Shown one piece after another: positions 15,980 through 25,296 of a stretch of 64,000 nt of DNA (the stretch's first letter is position 1; each line of letters begins with the position of its first letter). A program made the position numbers and the translations under genes. This DNA is from Desulfoscipio gibsoniae DSM 7213 (GTDB lineage: Bacteria > Bacillota > Desulfotomaculia > Desulfotomaculales > Desulfallaceae). The DNA lies in the NCBI RefSeq assembly GCF_000233715.2, contig NC_021184.1:3434001-3498000 (forward strand), written 5' to 3'. Under the pieces are notes generated by a model. The model saw only the letters and a program-made list of their open reading frames with translations. It ran no database searches and was not told the DNA's origin.

Positions 15980-16936
15980 TCACGGATACAGGTCCAGGTT
16001 TTCTCTAAACCATTGGACCGTTTTTTTGAGCCCGGTCTCAAGAGATGTAGCAGGAAACCAGCTGAGTTCTGTTCCAGCTTTATTCATATCGGCTACCCAA
16101 GAGCCCGGCTCGGGCCTCCGGTCATTTACTTTACCCCACATGGGCTCTAAACCGTTTCCGATAATTTTTATGATCATATCAACCACTTCGCCGATAGAAT
16201 ACTGTACCCCGCTCCCAACGTTGTAGATCTCTCCCCCAGATACAGGGACTGCTATTACTTTTAAAAAAGCATCTAGTACATCATCGATATAAATAAAATC
16301 CCTCACAGATTTTGGTGTAGAGAGTTTTGGAGGTTCTCCCCTGAGAAGTGATATTATTACGTGTGGTATGAGTCGCTGGGGATCGTCCCACGAGCCGTAA
16401 GGGGAAAATAGCCGCATTGTAATAATAGGCAGGCCCTTTTCAAGGGCCATGGAGCGGCAATAAAGAGTGGCTGCCGCTTTGGAAACTCCATAATCTCCTA
16501 CCGGCTCAAGTATATCGCTCTCACGCATGGGGTTTTCCTTAATGCCGTATTCAGAAGAACTGCCCGTATTAATAAAATAATTAAACCCTATCTTTTCACA
16601 GGCTCTTAATAAATTGACAGTACCCATGAAGTTTGATTCGATGATGGCAGATGTTTCTCTCTGGGATTTAAATCCCCCATAGGTGGCCAGGTGGTAAATT
16701 ACTTGTGGACCTATTTGAGCCACTGCTTTTTCTACAGCGCCGGCATCCCGCAAATCCACATCGTGGTTGGTCACATGTCCCAATAAGTCAACTATGCGCC
16801 ACTTATTGGACTGACTCCGGGTAAATATATGCACATCAATCGGGGTGTGTCCTTTACCCTTGATCTTCATTTCTACCAACCGGCGGGTAAGGTAGGAACC
16901 GACAAACCCGGTGGCACCAGTAACCAACACGTTCAT
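15980..16936 (-). CDS. extended SDR (NAD-dependent epimerase/reductase), possible YerF-like
   Basis: About 318 residues from ATG 16936 (16945 is an alternative). The N-terminal Rossmann motif is VTGATGFVG, the catalytic Ser lies in NTGSSSEYG, and the Tyr-Lys pair is in GDYGVSKAA. RDFIYIDDVLDA and NVGSGVQYSIGEVVD are typical of sugar-nucleotide SDRs. It lies 19 bases upstream of the ThDP enzyme. A 4-ketoreductase (abequose/paratose synthase-like) or reductase of the branched side chain (YerF-like) would both fit; sequence alone does not decide. Confidence 0.75.
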   Translation of the reverse strand: MNVLVTGATGFVGSYLTRRLVEMKIKGKGHTPIDVHIFTRSQSNKWRIVDLLGHVTNHDVDLRDAGAVEKAVAQIGPQVIYHLATYGGFKSQRETSAIIESNFMGTVNLLRACEKIGFNYFINTGSSSEYGIKENPMRESDILEPVGDYGVSKAAATLYCRSMALEKGLPIITMRLFSPYGSWDDPQRLIPHVIISLLRGEPPKLSTPKSVRDFIYIDDVLDAFLKVIAVPVSGGEIYNVGSGVQYSIGEVVDMIIKIIGNGLEPMWGKVNDRRPEPGSWVADMNKAGTELSWFPATSLETGLKKTVQWFRENLDLYP

Positions 16937-16961
16937 ATGACACATCCTATTCTTTTCTCAT

Positions 16962-18287
16962 TCAACTGGAAGATATGGTGATCCGCTTGTCTTTTATCAG
17001 GCGCTCCGCCAACCGTTTTCCATTTATAATGGACTGATCGCTCCAAAGATAGGCCCACTCACCGTAGCGCCCGATGCAGTGAACATCATGTTTTTCCAAG
17101 TAATCCAGCACAGCGGTCCGGCTTTCGGTGTGCTGATGGTGGTAAAGCACCTGGGCGTGTTTTACATCCTGACACTGGGCCAAAATAATCTGGTCTTCTT
17201 TACTGATAACGCCGATGGCAGTTAGGTCCTGGATGGTTTTTTCGAGGACGTGCTCCAGCGACATACCCAGTGGCTTGTATCGGGAATAATAGACTTCCGC
17301 CTGGAGACTGCCTGTTCCAGGTGGCGAGTTATCAGCAGAATACGCACTGGGAAAATGCACCCGACAAGGAAGAATATCTTCGTTATAAATGTAAAACCAG
17401 TGACAGTTGGCCAGATTTTCCCTCGCAACACCCAGATTGACCAGCACCACTGACGTGCAGGCCAGCCGGGCGGCCGCCTGCTTAATATCGGTCGGGCAGT
17501 CCTTAATGCTCTGCACCAGTACGGGAAGCGGCATTGAAGAAACCAGCGCCTCATAATAGCGTTCAAAGCCGTTTTTGAAAGTAATCTTCTTTTTTTGCAC
17601 ATCAAGCTCCACCAGCTCGTAGCCGTAATATGCTTTGGTTCCCTCCTGCAAACCCCTTAAAAAAGATTGAAAGCCTCCCCTCCCGGGATAACGAACAGTA
17701 GAAATATAATGGTTACTGTTAATTTCGCTGGACAAAGCCCCTTTAAGCACCTGCTCCAGGTCCGGGCGGTAAATCCGCTGTTCAATCCAGTTCGTCGTCA
17801 TTTGTTCGGGTTCCACTGTCCAGTATTTCCGGGTATAGGCATAGGGAAAAGTCCTGGCGAACTTTTCCCCAAACCCGTCAATGAGCCACTGACCATAATT
17901 TTCCAGGGAGCCCGACCCGGACCGCTCCGCCTTTACAAAATCCAGAATACAGCTAACCACCAGATCAACCGGCAGGCCCTTTAAATTAGTCTGGACCGGA
18001 TGACGGACCCAGTCCGAACCAAACCTGTTCAAAATCTTGGGGTAAATTTCATTGAGCCGGTCTTCTACACTTTCGGCAAAAAGTTCCTTAACGTAAACGT
18101 CTTTCGTAAAAGATGAGTGCGGTCCCTCATCAAAGATAAAGCCGTCAATCATATGGGAACGGCAGCGCCCGCCCCATGATGCCTCTTTTTCATAGATATC
18201 CGTTTGATGGTTAAAGTGTTGGGAAAAACTCAAGCCCGCAGGGCCCGCCCCTAAGGTCACTACGGCATGCATACCACTGGAACTCAT
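16962..18287 (-). CDS. FAD-dependent amine-oxidase/UDP-galactopyranose-mutase-like protein
   Basis: A 441-residue flavoprotein. The N-terminal dinucleotide-binding motif is LGAGPAGLSFSQHF, followed by YEKEASWGGRCRS and FDEGPHSSF, as in the protoporphyrinogen-oxidase/UGM superfamily. FPYAYTRKYWTVEPEQM near residue 180 is the pattern seen in UGM-like proteins of polysaccharide loci. The C-terminal FAD segment has HCIGRYGEWAYLWSDQSI. In a glycan cluster it may be a sugar-nucleotide mutase or a desaturase acting on a sugar or lipid carrier; the substrate is unknown. Confidence 0.65.
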   Translation of the reverse strand: MSSSGMHAVVTLGAGPAGLSFSQHFNHQTDIYEKEASWGGRCRSHMIDGFIFDEGPHSSFTKDVYVKELFAESVEDRLNEIYPKILNRFGSDWVRHPVQTNLKGLPVDLVVSCILDFVKAERSGSGSLENYGQWLIDGFGEKFARTFPYAYTRKYWTVEPEQMTTNWIEQRIYRPDLEQVLKGALSSEINSNHYISTVRYPGRGGFQSFLRGLQEGTKAYYGYELVELDVQKKKITFKNGFERYYEALVSSMPLPVLVQSIKDCPTDIKQAAARLACTSVVLVNLGVARENLANCHWFYIYNEDILPCRVHFPSAYSADNSPPGTGSLQAEVYYSRYKPLGMSLEHVLEKTIQDLTAIGVISKEDQIILAQCQDVKHAQVLYHHQHTESRTAVLDYLEKHDVHCIGRYGEWAYLWSDQSIINGKRLAERLIKDKRITISSS

Positions 18288-18334
18288 TCAAATACCCCTT
18301 TGTTTCTACTTTAAATAAACTTCACCTTAAACTT

Positions 18335-18883
18335 TTATAACCTGCCTTCTTTTTCCATCTTTTCCATTGCCTTTGTAATGAAGGTGTCAATATCATAAAA
18401 ATACTCCTCAAATTCATGAATTTCCTTATCACTCCAGTCCCACCAACGGATTCTAAGCAAGGCTTTAATTTGTTCTTCTGAAAACCTGTAGCCCGCAATT
18501 CTGGCCGGGTTTCCGAATGCAATGGCATAAGGGGGTACATCCTTTCTGACTACGGAACCAGCTCCGATAAAGGCACCATCTCCTATGGTTACACCTGACA
18601 TGATTACGGAATTATACATCACCAAAACATCGTTACCAATAATGGTTGGGCCATTTGAATAACAGTCCTTAATAAGCCCTTCGATTTTATGAAAATATAA
18701 AATCGACAGAGGATAACCAGCTACATTATTGGAATAGTGCTCCATACCTGAAAACACTTTGACCCCCGATGCCAAACCGCTAAATTTTCCGATCTTGATC
18801 ACTTCACTGGGCAAGGGAGTAGTGATAAAAGGGTTAAACGATGCAGAAAGACTATGTTCCCCGACAGTAATAATGGCCATCAT
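18335..18883 (-). CDS. CatB-related O-acetyltransferase 1 (hexapeptide repeat)
   Basis: A 182-residue left-handed beta-helix acetyltransferase. Hexapeptide repeats are visible as IKIGKFSGLASGVKVF and [19 protein letters not shown], then [13 protein letters not shown], with [20 protein letters not shown] and an IRWWDW C-terminal motif typical of the xenobiotic-acetyltransferase subgroup. It likely O-acetylates a sugar hydroxyl using acetyl-CoA. The downstream paralogue at 18984 shares the same final ~90 residues, indicating duplication. Confidence 0.8.
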   Translation of the reverse strand: MMAIITVGEHSLSASFNPFITTPLPSEVIKIGKFSGLASGVKVFSGMEHYSNNVAGYPLSILYFHKIEGLIKDCYSNGPTIIGNDVLVMYNSVIMSGVTIGDGAFIGAGSVVRKDVPPYAIAFGNPARIAGYRFSEEQIKALLRIRWWDWSDKEIHEFEEYFYDIDTFITKAMEKMEKEGRL

Positions 18884-18983
18884 TTCACTCCTTTAACTAA
18901 CACTCAGGTAATATTACTTATTTCACTTTTGCCCGCTACTTTTTACTAATCAATTGTGATATTTAATCATTTATTTAAAAGAC

Positions 18984-19586
18984 TTATAATCTGCCCTCTT
19001 TTTCCATCTTTTCCAGTGCCCTTGCAATAAATGTATCAACATCCCCGGCGAAATACTCTTTAAACGCAAATAATTCCTCAAAACTCCAATCCCACCATCT
19101 TATTCTCAGCAAGGCCTTGATTTGTTCCTCCGAAAACCTGTAGCCGGCGATCCGCCCCGGATTGCCCAAAACGATGGCATAAGGAGGCACATCCTTTCTA
19201 ACTACCGCACCGGCTCCGATAAAAGCGCCGTCACCTACTTTTATACCTGATAAAATCGTGGCATTATACGAAATCAAAACATCGTTCCCTATAATGGTCG
19301 GACCCTTGGTATATATATCTTTTCGGTAACATTTGAGGAAATCACCTAAAAAATCTTTATTAGCGCCTGGTTCTTTTACACTATGATCTATAAGATTAAG
19401 CACAGAATTCATGGGAGAGCAGGCTATATTTTCATAATAGTGTTCACCGCCCCCCAATATTTTTGCCCCTACGGACATACCGCTATATTTTCCCACTCTA
19501 ATTTCATCATCCGGACCAAAGATAAAATAATGGTAAAATGGCACCACCGCTGAATTTTCCCCAATAATAGCTAACACATTTTCCAC
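18984..19586 (-). CDS. CatB-related O-acetyltransferase 2 (hexapeptide repeat)
   Basis: A 200-residue paralogue of the previous gene. It keeps the second hexapeptide block ([39 protein letters not shown]) and the [10 protein letters not shown] motif, but has a longer central insertion (about residues 60-95) containing the acceptor-side loop. Divergence confined to that part suggests a different acceptor sugar or position. It lies 20 bases downstream of the acyl carrier protein gene. Confidence 0.8.
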   Translation of the reverse strand: MENVLAIIGENSAVVPFYHYFIFGPDDEIRVGKYSGMSVGAKILGGGEHYYENIACSPMNSVLNLIDHSVKEPGANKDFLGDFLKCYRKDIYTKGPTIIGNDVLISYNATILSGIKVGDGAFIGAGAVVRKDVPPYAIVLGNPGRIAGYRFSEEQIKALLRIRWWDWSFEELFAFKEYFAGDVDTFIARALEKMEKEGRL

Positions 19587-19605
19587 CCCATTTACTGATT
19601 AAAAT

Positions 19606-19839
19606 TTATATGAGCTTTTGGATATACTGCACGGCCTCGTCCACTGTACGAATTTTCTCCACGTCCTCATCAGATATAACTATGTCAAACTCTTCTTCTA
19701 AAGCAATCATTAGTTCAACAAAATCTAAAGATTCGATACCTAGATCATCCATAAAGGACGTTTCGCTTTTTATTTCGGCTTCGTCTTTATGGAACTGCTG
19801 AACAAGAATCAATTTTACCTTATCAAATACTTGCATCAT
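19606..19839 (-). CDS. acyl carrier protein
   Basis: A 77-residue ACP. The phosphopantetheine Ser is in DDLGIESLDFVELMIALE (Glu replaces the usual Asp before Ser). It keeps the acidic helix II (EEEFDIVISDEDVEKI) and four-helix length. It lies 16 bases downstream of a KAS III gene and next to O-acetyltransferases in a glycan cluster, not with fatty-acid genes. This suggests a dedicated carrier for an acyl group put on a sugar or protein; that is inference. Confidence 0.85.
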   Translation of the reverse strand: MMQVFDKVKLILVQQFHKDEAEIKSETSFMDDLGIESLDFVELMIALEEEFDIVISDEDVEKIRTVDEAVQYIQKLI

Positions 19840-19854
19840 TAAATTCCTCCTCGT

Positions 19855-20847
19855 TCACCATTTCATGGCTACCCCGCCCCAGGTCATACCTGCGCCGAAG
19901 GATACCATTAGTATGTGGTCTCCTTTCTTAATCCTACCATTGCGCAATGCCTCTTCCAGGGCAATGGGAATGGAAGCTGTAGAAGTGTTACCATAACGGT
20001 CGACATTAATCAGCACTTTTTCGGCGGGCAAGTCAAGTCTCTTGGCCACAGCTTCAATAATTTTTATGTTAGCCTGGTGGGGAATGAAAAAGTCCAGCTC
20101 CGATTTTTTTAGACCGGCGGCCACCAGTACCTCTTGAGCCACTTTTCCCATGGCCTTGACCGCTAGTTTAAAAACTTCATGTCCGTTCATTTGGATACAG
20201 TGGAGTTTGCTATCCACAGTTTCCCTGGTGGGCGGATGTCTTGATCCTCCCCCAGGCAGTGTCAGGTGCGGCCCGGCGGCACCGTCGGACCAAAGCTTGA
20301 AGGCCAGAATACCGCTGTCCTCCGGTACGGGTTTTAAAACAACAGCGCCGGCGCCATCACCAAAAAGAACACAGGTGCTGCGGTCTTCCCAATTGACAAA
20401 CCTGGATGGTATATCTGACCCGATCACCAGAACCGTACGGTAGGAGCCGGTGGCAATAAATTGGCTGGCCACGGGCAGGGCATAGATAAAACCGGTGCAG
20501 CCTGCGGCCAGATCGAAGGCTCCGGCGTTTTTAGCACCGATCCGGTCCTGCACTAAACAGGCGGTAGCGGGGAAAGGCATATCAGGAGTACTGGTGGCGA
20601 CAATAACCAGGTCCACTTGTTCCGGCGTCACTCCAGCATTAGCCATAGCCCGCACTGCCGCGGTGGTGGATAAGTCCGATGTGGCCTCCCCGGGAGAAAC
20701 AATGTGTCTCTCCCTAATTCCCGACCGGGAAACAATCCACTCATCGCTGGTGGCCACCATTTTTTCTAAATCGGCGTTAGTAAGCACCCGGTCCGGCACG
20801 CAAACTCCAATGCCGGCGATTCCGGCGTTAATCAATTTATCCGGCAA
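19855..20847 (-). CDS. beta-ketoacyl-ACP synthase III-like enzyme
   Basis: A 330-residue FabH-family protein with an intact triad: Cys in AAGCTGFIYAL (about 115), His in FIPHQANIKII (about 250) and Asn in VDRYGNTSTASIP (about 280). SDEWIVSRSGIRERH is the FabH N-terminal signature. Canonical FabH condenses acetyl-CoA with malonyl-ACP. Here it is paired only with an ACP and with sugar enzymes. KAS III relatives such as CerJ acylate sugars, so this may make or transfer an acyl group to the spore glycan. It is followed 16 bases later by the ACP gene. Confidence 0.8.
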   Translation of the reverse strand: MPDKLINAGIAGIGVCVPDRVLTNADLEKMVATSDEWIVSRSGIRERHIVSPGEATSDLSTTAAVRAMANAGVTPEQVDLVIVATSTPDMPFPATACLVQDRIGAKNAGAFDLAAGCTGFIYALPVASQFIATGSYRTVLVIGSDIPSRFVNWEDRSTCVLFGDGAGAVVLKPVPEDSGILAFKLWSDGAAGPHLTLPGGGSRHPPTRETVDSKLHCIQMNGHEVFKLAVKAMGKVAQEVLVAAGLKKSELDFFIPHQANIKIIEAVAKRLDLPAEKVLINVDRYGNTSTASIPIALEEALRNGRIKKGDHILMVSFGAGMTWGGVAMKW

Positions 20848-20849
20848 AG

Positions 20850-21872
20850 TTAACCACCCACCTTAAACGCACCTAAAAATGCTTCTCGGTATAAGGGAAT
20901 AACCTTTTCTGGCCGTAAGTCGTTGACTCTGGCCAACTGACGATTAATTATTTCCTCCCGTTTAGCCTGGTCGCTAATTATTGTGTCCAAGAATCTAGCT
21001 GTTTCCCGTATATCTTTGTCCCTTATCAGGCAACCGGCACCGCCCAGCACCTCTTGCACGGCTGCCTGTTCAAAAGCAATAATCGGCACTCTCAGATACA
21101 TGCCTGCTGTTAGCGGTCCAAAAAGTGCTTCGTATTCGCTCATACATAAAAAAGCCTGAGATAGCCGGTAGTAAGCTAGAAGCTGTTGAGGGGAAACCCG
21201 GCCGGTAAGAAAGACATTTTTTATCTGCAGTTCTTTAATTAAAGCCAACAGCTGCTGACTGTACCAGGGGTGAGCTGAATAGTTTCCCACTAAAAACAAA
21301 CGAGATTTGGAATTAAGTTTTTTATGGTAATAATTAAAAATCGATATAATATCTTCTAATTTTTTATCCGGAGTTATCTGACCAACAAATAGTAGGTTGG
21401 TGTGGTCGTCCGTATTCTTCTGCATTAACCGGGCATCGGGCTCCTGGTCGTAGTCCTTTGGGTCTACCGGCAAGGGCAATACCATAGTCCGCTCATAGCC
21501 CGCCCTGTGCAATTCTTTTTCTAGATGTTTTGTGGTAGTAAAAGCATAGGTAAAATGTTTTTTCAGGGCTGCCAGTTCTTTTTGCCTGGCCAGCGACTGG
21601 TGCTGTTCCGGGCGGTTAGTATAATACTCCGGGGGCGTAATCCCATGGTAAAAAAGCACTATGTTTTTTGCTTTTATTTCATCTAGAGTTTTAGTTGGAT
21701 GGGACCCTAAAAGCATATGGTAAATAATATGCTCTCTTTCTTCCAGCTGAGTGGTATCAGCCAAAACACTTGTATTAAAACCTATATCTTTAATTATTTT
21801 TTGCAAAAGCACAACGATATGGCTAATACCATCGCTATACCGCTTAGAAGGGGTAAGTTGGTCTATTCGCAT
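20850..21872 (-). CDS. glycosyltransferase family 4-like protein
   Basis: The start is placed at ATG 21872 (MRIDQLTPSKRYSDGIS), where GGAGGG lies six bases upstream. The product is ~340 residues. The GT-B donor domain is clear: LLFVGQITPDKKLEDIISIF, VFLTGRVSPQQLLAYYRLS and CMSEYEALFGPLTAGMYLRV, with the E-x7-E-like signature. The stop is two bases before the KAS III start, so translation is probably coupled. It likely adds a sugar during glycan assembly. Confidence 0.8.
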   Translation of the reverse strand: MRIDQLTPSKRYSDGISHIVVLLQKIIKDIGFNTSVLADTTQLEEREHIIYHMLLGSHPTKTLDEIKAKNIVLFYHGITPPEYYTNRPEQHQSLARQKELAALKKHFTYAFTTTKHLEKELHRAGYERTMVLPLPVDPKDYDQEPDARLMQKNTDDHTNLLFVGQITPDKKLEDIISIFNYYHKKLNSKSRLFLVGNYSAHPWYSQQLLALIKELQIKNVFLTGRVSPQQLLAYYRLSQAFLCMSEYEALFGPLTAGMYLRVPIIAFEQAAVQEVLGGAGCLIRDKDIRETARFLDTIISDQAKREEIINRQLARVNDLRPEKVIPLYREAFLGAFKVGG

Positions 21873-21925
21873 CGCACGCCCTCCATTGTTTTTATAACTC
21901 TCCAATTGTCATGTAAGAGTGTTTT

Positions 21926-22894
21926 TTAAATAAGAAGATCAAATAGTCTTTTTTTCGCCGCCTCATTATCAAAAAAGGCCAGCTGAGATTCAGCATAGTC
22001 CATCACTTCTTCATAAAAACTGTTATTCTGTACCAACTTTTTGGCTAACTTAACTACTCCGTCAATATCCTGGAAATCAACACAAAGGCGCGGGAAAAGT
22101 ATTTTTTGCGTGTAGAAATTATCCGGAGCTATGCAAGGTATATTTACCGCGGCACAATCAAGGGCAAACCTCCCCCATACCTGGCGGTAATCCAGGTGCA
22201 GGCCCAGCAAGCAGTTGTTCAACGAGGCTATATAGTCTTCCCAGCGAGGGGTGTGGTTGAAATAAACCGGCGGTAGCGGCAGGTAATTTTTAAGCTGATG
22301 CACATATTCTATATCCTCGCGGGCCCATACATCGACGACTCCCGGCAGGCCGATTTCCGACAGAGCTGCCAGGTTGACAATGCCATTGCGATGTATAGCC
22401 CCCAAACGGATTACCGTTTTTTTTTCCACCAGGGGACAAAGTTCTTCCCGGACTCTTTTTAAGGGAAACGGAAGGCCGAGCAGCCCTACCGGTCTGGTGG
22501 TCAGGGTCTTGATGATAGGGATGTCGTTTTCATGGCTGACACCTACCGCATCGGCTATATTAATCAGCTCAATTAATTGCACCTGCTGGTGCCCGTGGAG
22601 TTGTGAGATAAAATACTCCATCTCGCCATCTAACAAAACAACGACCCGGGCCGTGGACTGCTTTTTTATTTTTAAGCCGGCTGCAATGGTTTCATAGCGC
22701 ACAGCTACCATTACCAGGTCATATTCACTGAAGAACTCATAGGGTAAGCCATAAAGGCCAAGGTCAAAAGCAAAGCCGTTGAAATAAGTTCCCTGCATTA
22801 CCGTAGCCCACTGGGTAAGCCGGTTGACCTCCTCGGTGAAAATTTTGCCGTCTGATTCACTCATAGCCATCAAACCGATCAAACAGAACTTCAT
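21926..22894 (-). CDS. putative GT-B glycosyltransferase, paralogue A2
   Basis: A 322-residue member of subfamily A (WGRFALDCAAVNIPCIAPDN, FYTQKILFPRLCV). It lacks the CGTGK segment seen near residue 165 in A1 and A3, having VIRLGAIHRNG instead, so it has a small deletion in the inter-domain loop. It begins 12 bases after A3. Its conserved core suggests it is active; acceptor or donor use may differ. Confidence 0.6.
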   Translation of the reverse strand: MKFCLIGLMAMSESDGKIFTEEVNRLTQWATVMQGTYFNGFAFDLGLYGLPYEFFSEYDLVMVAVRYETIAAGLKIKKQSTARVVVLLDGEMEYFISQLHGHQQVQLIELINIADAVGVSHENDIPIIKTLTTRPVGLLGLPFPLKRVREELCPLVEKKTVIRLGAIHRNGIVNLAALSEIGLPGVVDVWAREDIEYVHQLKNYLPLPPVYFNHTPRWEDYIASLNNCLLGLHLDYRQVWGRFALDCAAVNIPCIAPDNFYTQKILFPRLCVDFQDIDGVVKLAKKLVQNNSFYEEVMDYAESQLAFFDNEAAKKRLFDLLI

Positions 22895-22906
22895 GATTTC
22901 ACCTCG

Positions 22907-23881
22907 TTAGCTGACCAGGTTAAGCAGTCTTTCTTTCGCCGCCTCGTTACTAAAAAAGGCCAGCTGGGATTCGGCATAGGAAATTGTTTCTTCATAAAAA
23001 CTGTTATTTTTTATAAGCTTTTGGGCCAGTTTAACCGTTCTGTCAATATCCTGGTAATTAACACACAAACGCGGAAAAAGTGTTTTTTGCGTATAAAAAT
23101 TATCCGGGGCAATACAGGGCATTCTTACTGCAGCACAGTCCAGGGCAAATCTCCCCCAGATTTGCCGGTAGTCCAGGTGCAGACCCAGGAATGAATTATT
23201 TAACTGTACTACATAATCTTCCCAACGGGGGGTGTGACTGAAATAAATAGGAGGTATGGGTATATATTTTTTTATCAACCGGACATACTCGATATCCTCC
23301 GGGCCCCAAACATCGACGACCCCGGGCAGGCCGATTTCCGCCAGCGCCGACAAATTAACAATGCCGTTCCGGTTAAAGCTTTTACCCGTACCGCATCCCA
23401 CGTGGATAGCCTGTTTTTTTTCTACCGGTGGACACAGCTCCTCACGGACTCTTTTCAAAGGAAACGGCACCCCGATCATTCCTACCGGCTTGGTGGTCAG
23501 GCCCCGCACAACGGGAATGCTGTATTCGTGCGTAACCCCCACTCCATCAGCTAAATTTATCAGCTCGATTAACCGCACCAGTTTATCTCCCGGGAGATGC
23601 GATATAAAATGCTCCATTTCGCCATCTAAGAAAACCAGAACCCGGGCCGTAGACTGCCTTTTTATTTTCAAGCCGATTTCAATGGTTTCTAAACGTATAG
23701 CCACCATCACCAGGTCAAATTCACTAAAATATTCATAAGGTAAATCATAGTCACCATTGTCAAAGGCAAGGCCGTTATAATGAGCCCCTTGCATTACCGT
23801 AGCCCACTGGGTAACCCGGTTGACATCTTTTAATTCCAAATCGCTCGGCGGTGTCTGACTAACCAAGCAGAATTTCATCAT
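22907..23881 (-). CDS. putative GT-B glycosyltransferase, paralogue A3
   Basis: A 324-residue subfamily A protein. Compared with A1 it shares the loop IHVGCGTGK(S/I)FNRNGIVN and the donor-site region LHLDYRQIWGRFALDCAAV. The near-identity with A1, about 11 kb away, points to a fairly recent duplication. ATG 23881 (MMKFCLVSQ) is followed by a second Met, and either could start. It begins nine bases after paralogue B2. Confidence 0.6.
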   Translation of the reverse strand: MMKFCLVSQTPPSDLELKDVNRVTQWATVMQGAHYNGLAFDNGDYDLPYEYFSEFDLVMVAIRLETIEIGLKIKRQSTARVLVFLDGEMEHFISHLPGDKLVRLIELINLADGVGVTHEYSIPVVRGLTTKPVGMIGVPFPLKRVREELCPPVEKKQAIHVGCGTGKSFNRNGIVNLSALAEIGLPGVVDVWGPEDIEYVRLIKKYIPIPPIYFSHTPRWEDYVVQLNNSFLGLHLDYRQIWGRFALDCAAVRMPCIAPDNFYTQKTLFPRLCVNYQDIDRTVKLAQKLIKNNSFYEETISYAESQLAFFSNEAAKERLLNLVS

Positions 23882-23890
23882 CTCACCTCG

Positions 23891-24880
23891 TTAGCTAATC
23901 AGGTTAAGCAGCCTATGAAAAGTTTTTTCGCCACTGAAAAAGTCCAGCTGCTCTTCAGCGTAGGCTAAGGCTTGCTCATAGAATTTAACATCGTTAACCA
24001 GTTTTTTTACGAGAGCCACCACCCCCGGGATATCGTTATATGGTACGCACAGCTCGGGGAATAAGTGTTTTTGTGTATATAAACAGGAGGGCGCTACGCA
24101 GGGCATTCTGACAGCTGCACATTCAAGGGGAAAACTACCCCAGGTATAACGGTAATCCAGGTGCAAGCCCAGCAGGGAATAACTGGCCTGGGTAAGATAG
24201 TGTTCCCAGTCTGGGTTATTATCCCTAAACTTAATCTGTGGAAGCTTTAAGTAAGTTCTTATGGACCAAAGATAATCCATTTCCGCCGGATTTCGCATAT
24301 CTACCACACATGTCATGCCTATTTCGGACAGCGCCACCAGATTAACCAACCCGTCTCGGTTGCGCAGTGCACTAGCTTCGATGATGCTGCCCAATTCGAT
24401 TTCTTGCCGTTTTTGAACAGGTGGGCAGAGCTCGCGGACTTTTTGGAGCGGAAAGGGCACTCCAACCAGTCCCACTGGCTTAGAGGTTAGCGCCTTAAAA
24501 AGTGGAATGCTTTCGTCGTGCAGTACTGCCACAGCATCAACAATATTCAAAAGTTCTACCAGCCTGGCCTGTATATCACGGGTGATGTAGGTGGTGTAAT
24601 GATCAACTTCAGCATCAAGAAAAGCCACTACTTTGGCCTTGGTTTTTTGCTTTATCTCAATCCCCACTTCTATGGCTTCTTGCCGGAGAGCTATCATCAC
24701 CAGGTCAAATTGGTCAAAAAAGTCATAATCCGGATCGCCACTCTCCTCGCCAACTGGCGGTAAATTGTATACCCTCCCGCCCAGGAATGAAGCCCAACAA
24801 TTAACGTGGTTTTGTTCAACAGTATATACTTTTTCATCCTCCGGTTGGTTTGGCTGTGCAATGAGCAGGCAGAATTTCAC
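23891..24880 (-). CDS. putative GT-B glycosyltransferase, paralogue B2
   Basis: A 329-residue subfamily B protein (WGSFPLECAAVRMPCVAPSC, LYTQKHLFPELCVPYNDI). Here the segment is PLECAAV, with a Glu at the place where GT4 enzymes carry their donor-binding Glu. It is first of three consecutive transferases and directly follows the Ig-like protein gene (29 bases). Confidence 0.6.
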   Translation of the reverse strand: MKFCLLIAQPNQPEDEKVYTVEQNHVNCWASFLGGRVYNLPPVGEESGDPDYDFFDQFDLVMIALRQEAIEVGIEIKQKTKAKVVAFLDAEVDHYTTYITRDIQARLVELLNIVDAVAVLHDESIPLFKALTSKPVGLVGVPFPLQKVRELCPPVQKRQEIELGSIIEASALRNRDGLVNLVALSEIGMTCVVDMRNPAEMDYLWSIRTYLKLPQIKFRDNNPDWEHYLTQASYSLLGLHLDYRYTWGSFPLECAAVRMPCVAPSCLYTQKHLFPELCVPYNDIPGVVALVKKLVNDVKFYEQALAYAEEQLDFFSGEKTFHRLLNLIS

Positions 24881-24909
24881 TTTACTTCACCCCAATTCCC
24901 CAAAGCATT

Positions 24910-25296
24910 TTAAGCTACCCCTGGTGGATCGTCTGAAAAACCATAGTCGGTCACTTTTATTTTGAGGGAGCTGGTAGTCTGGTTTCCGTCATTGTCGGTG
25001 GCAACTATGGACATATCATAAAAGCCTTCGTCATCTGGCCCAGGGGAGCCGGATATGGAGGCAATGGCATCAGCCGCAGGCAATTCAGTTAGCATGTTTA
25101 ATGATGCCCACGGTGGGAAATTTACTACCTCAACCTCGGTAATTTCGCCGTCAGGATCCGAAATGATAATGTCAATACTGAAAGGTATGCCAATATAGGC
25201 GGGTTGAGTTTCATCCGGTGCCTCACACACCGGTGGTTCACCCTTGTTTTCAAATAATTGTTTATCATCATTAGAAATGAACTCAATTTTCTCCAT
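24910..25296 (-). CDS. Ig/cadherin-like domain protein (128 aa)
   Basis: A short acidic protein with one Ig-like/cadherin-like domain (about residues 30-117): YIGIPFSIDIIISDPDGEI, WASL, GSPGPDDEGFYDMSIVATD and TTSSLKIKVTD match the putative-Ig (He_PIG) pattern. No signal peptide is present. It is the first gene of the block that continues into the glycosyltransferases. It may be a structural or glycan-bearing protein of the spore surface; this is inference from position. Confidence 0.6.
   Translation of the reverse strand: MEKIEFISNDDKQLFENKGEPPVCEAPDETQPAYIGIPFSIDIIISDPDGEITEVEVVNFPPWASLNMLTELPAADAIASISGSPGPDDEGFYDMSIVATDNDGNQTTSSLKIKVTDYGFSDDPPGVA

Noticed and set aside
19855-20847. Core fatty-acid FabH assignment
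   Set aside because: Catalytically it would fit, but the neighbourhood is glycan genes; not asserted without knowing whether another fabH exists.
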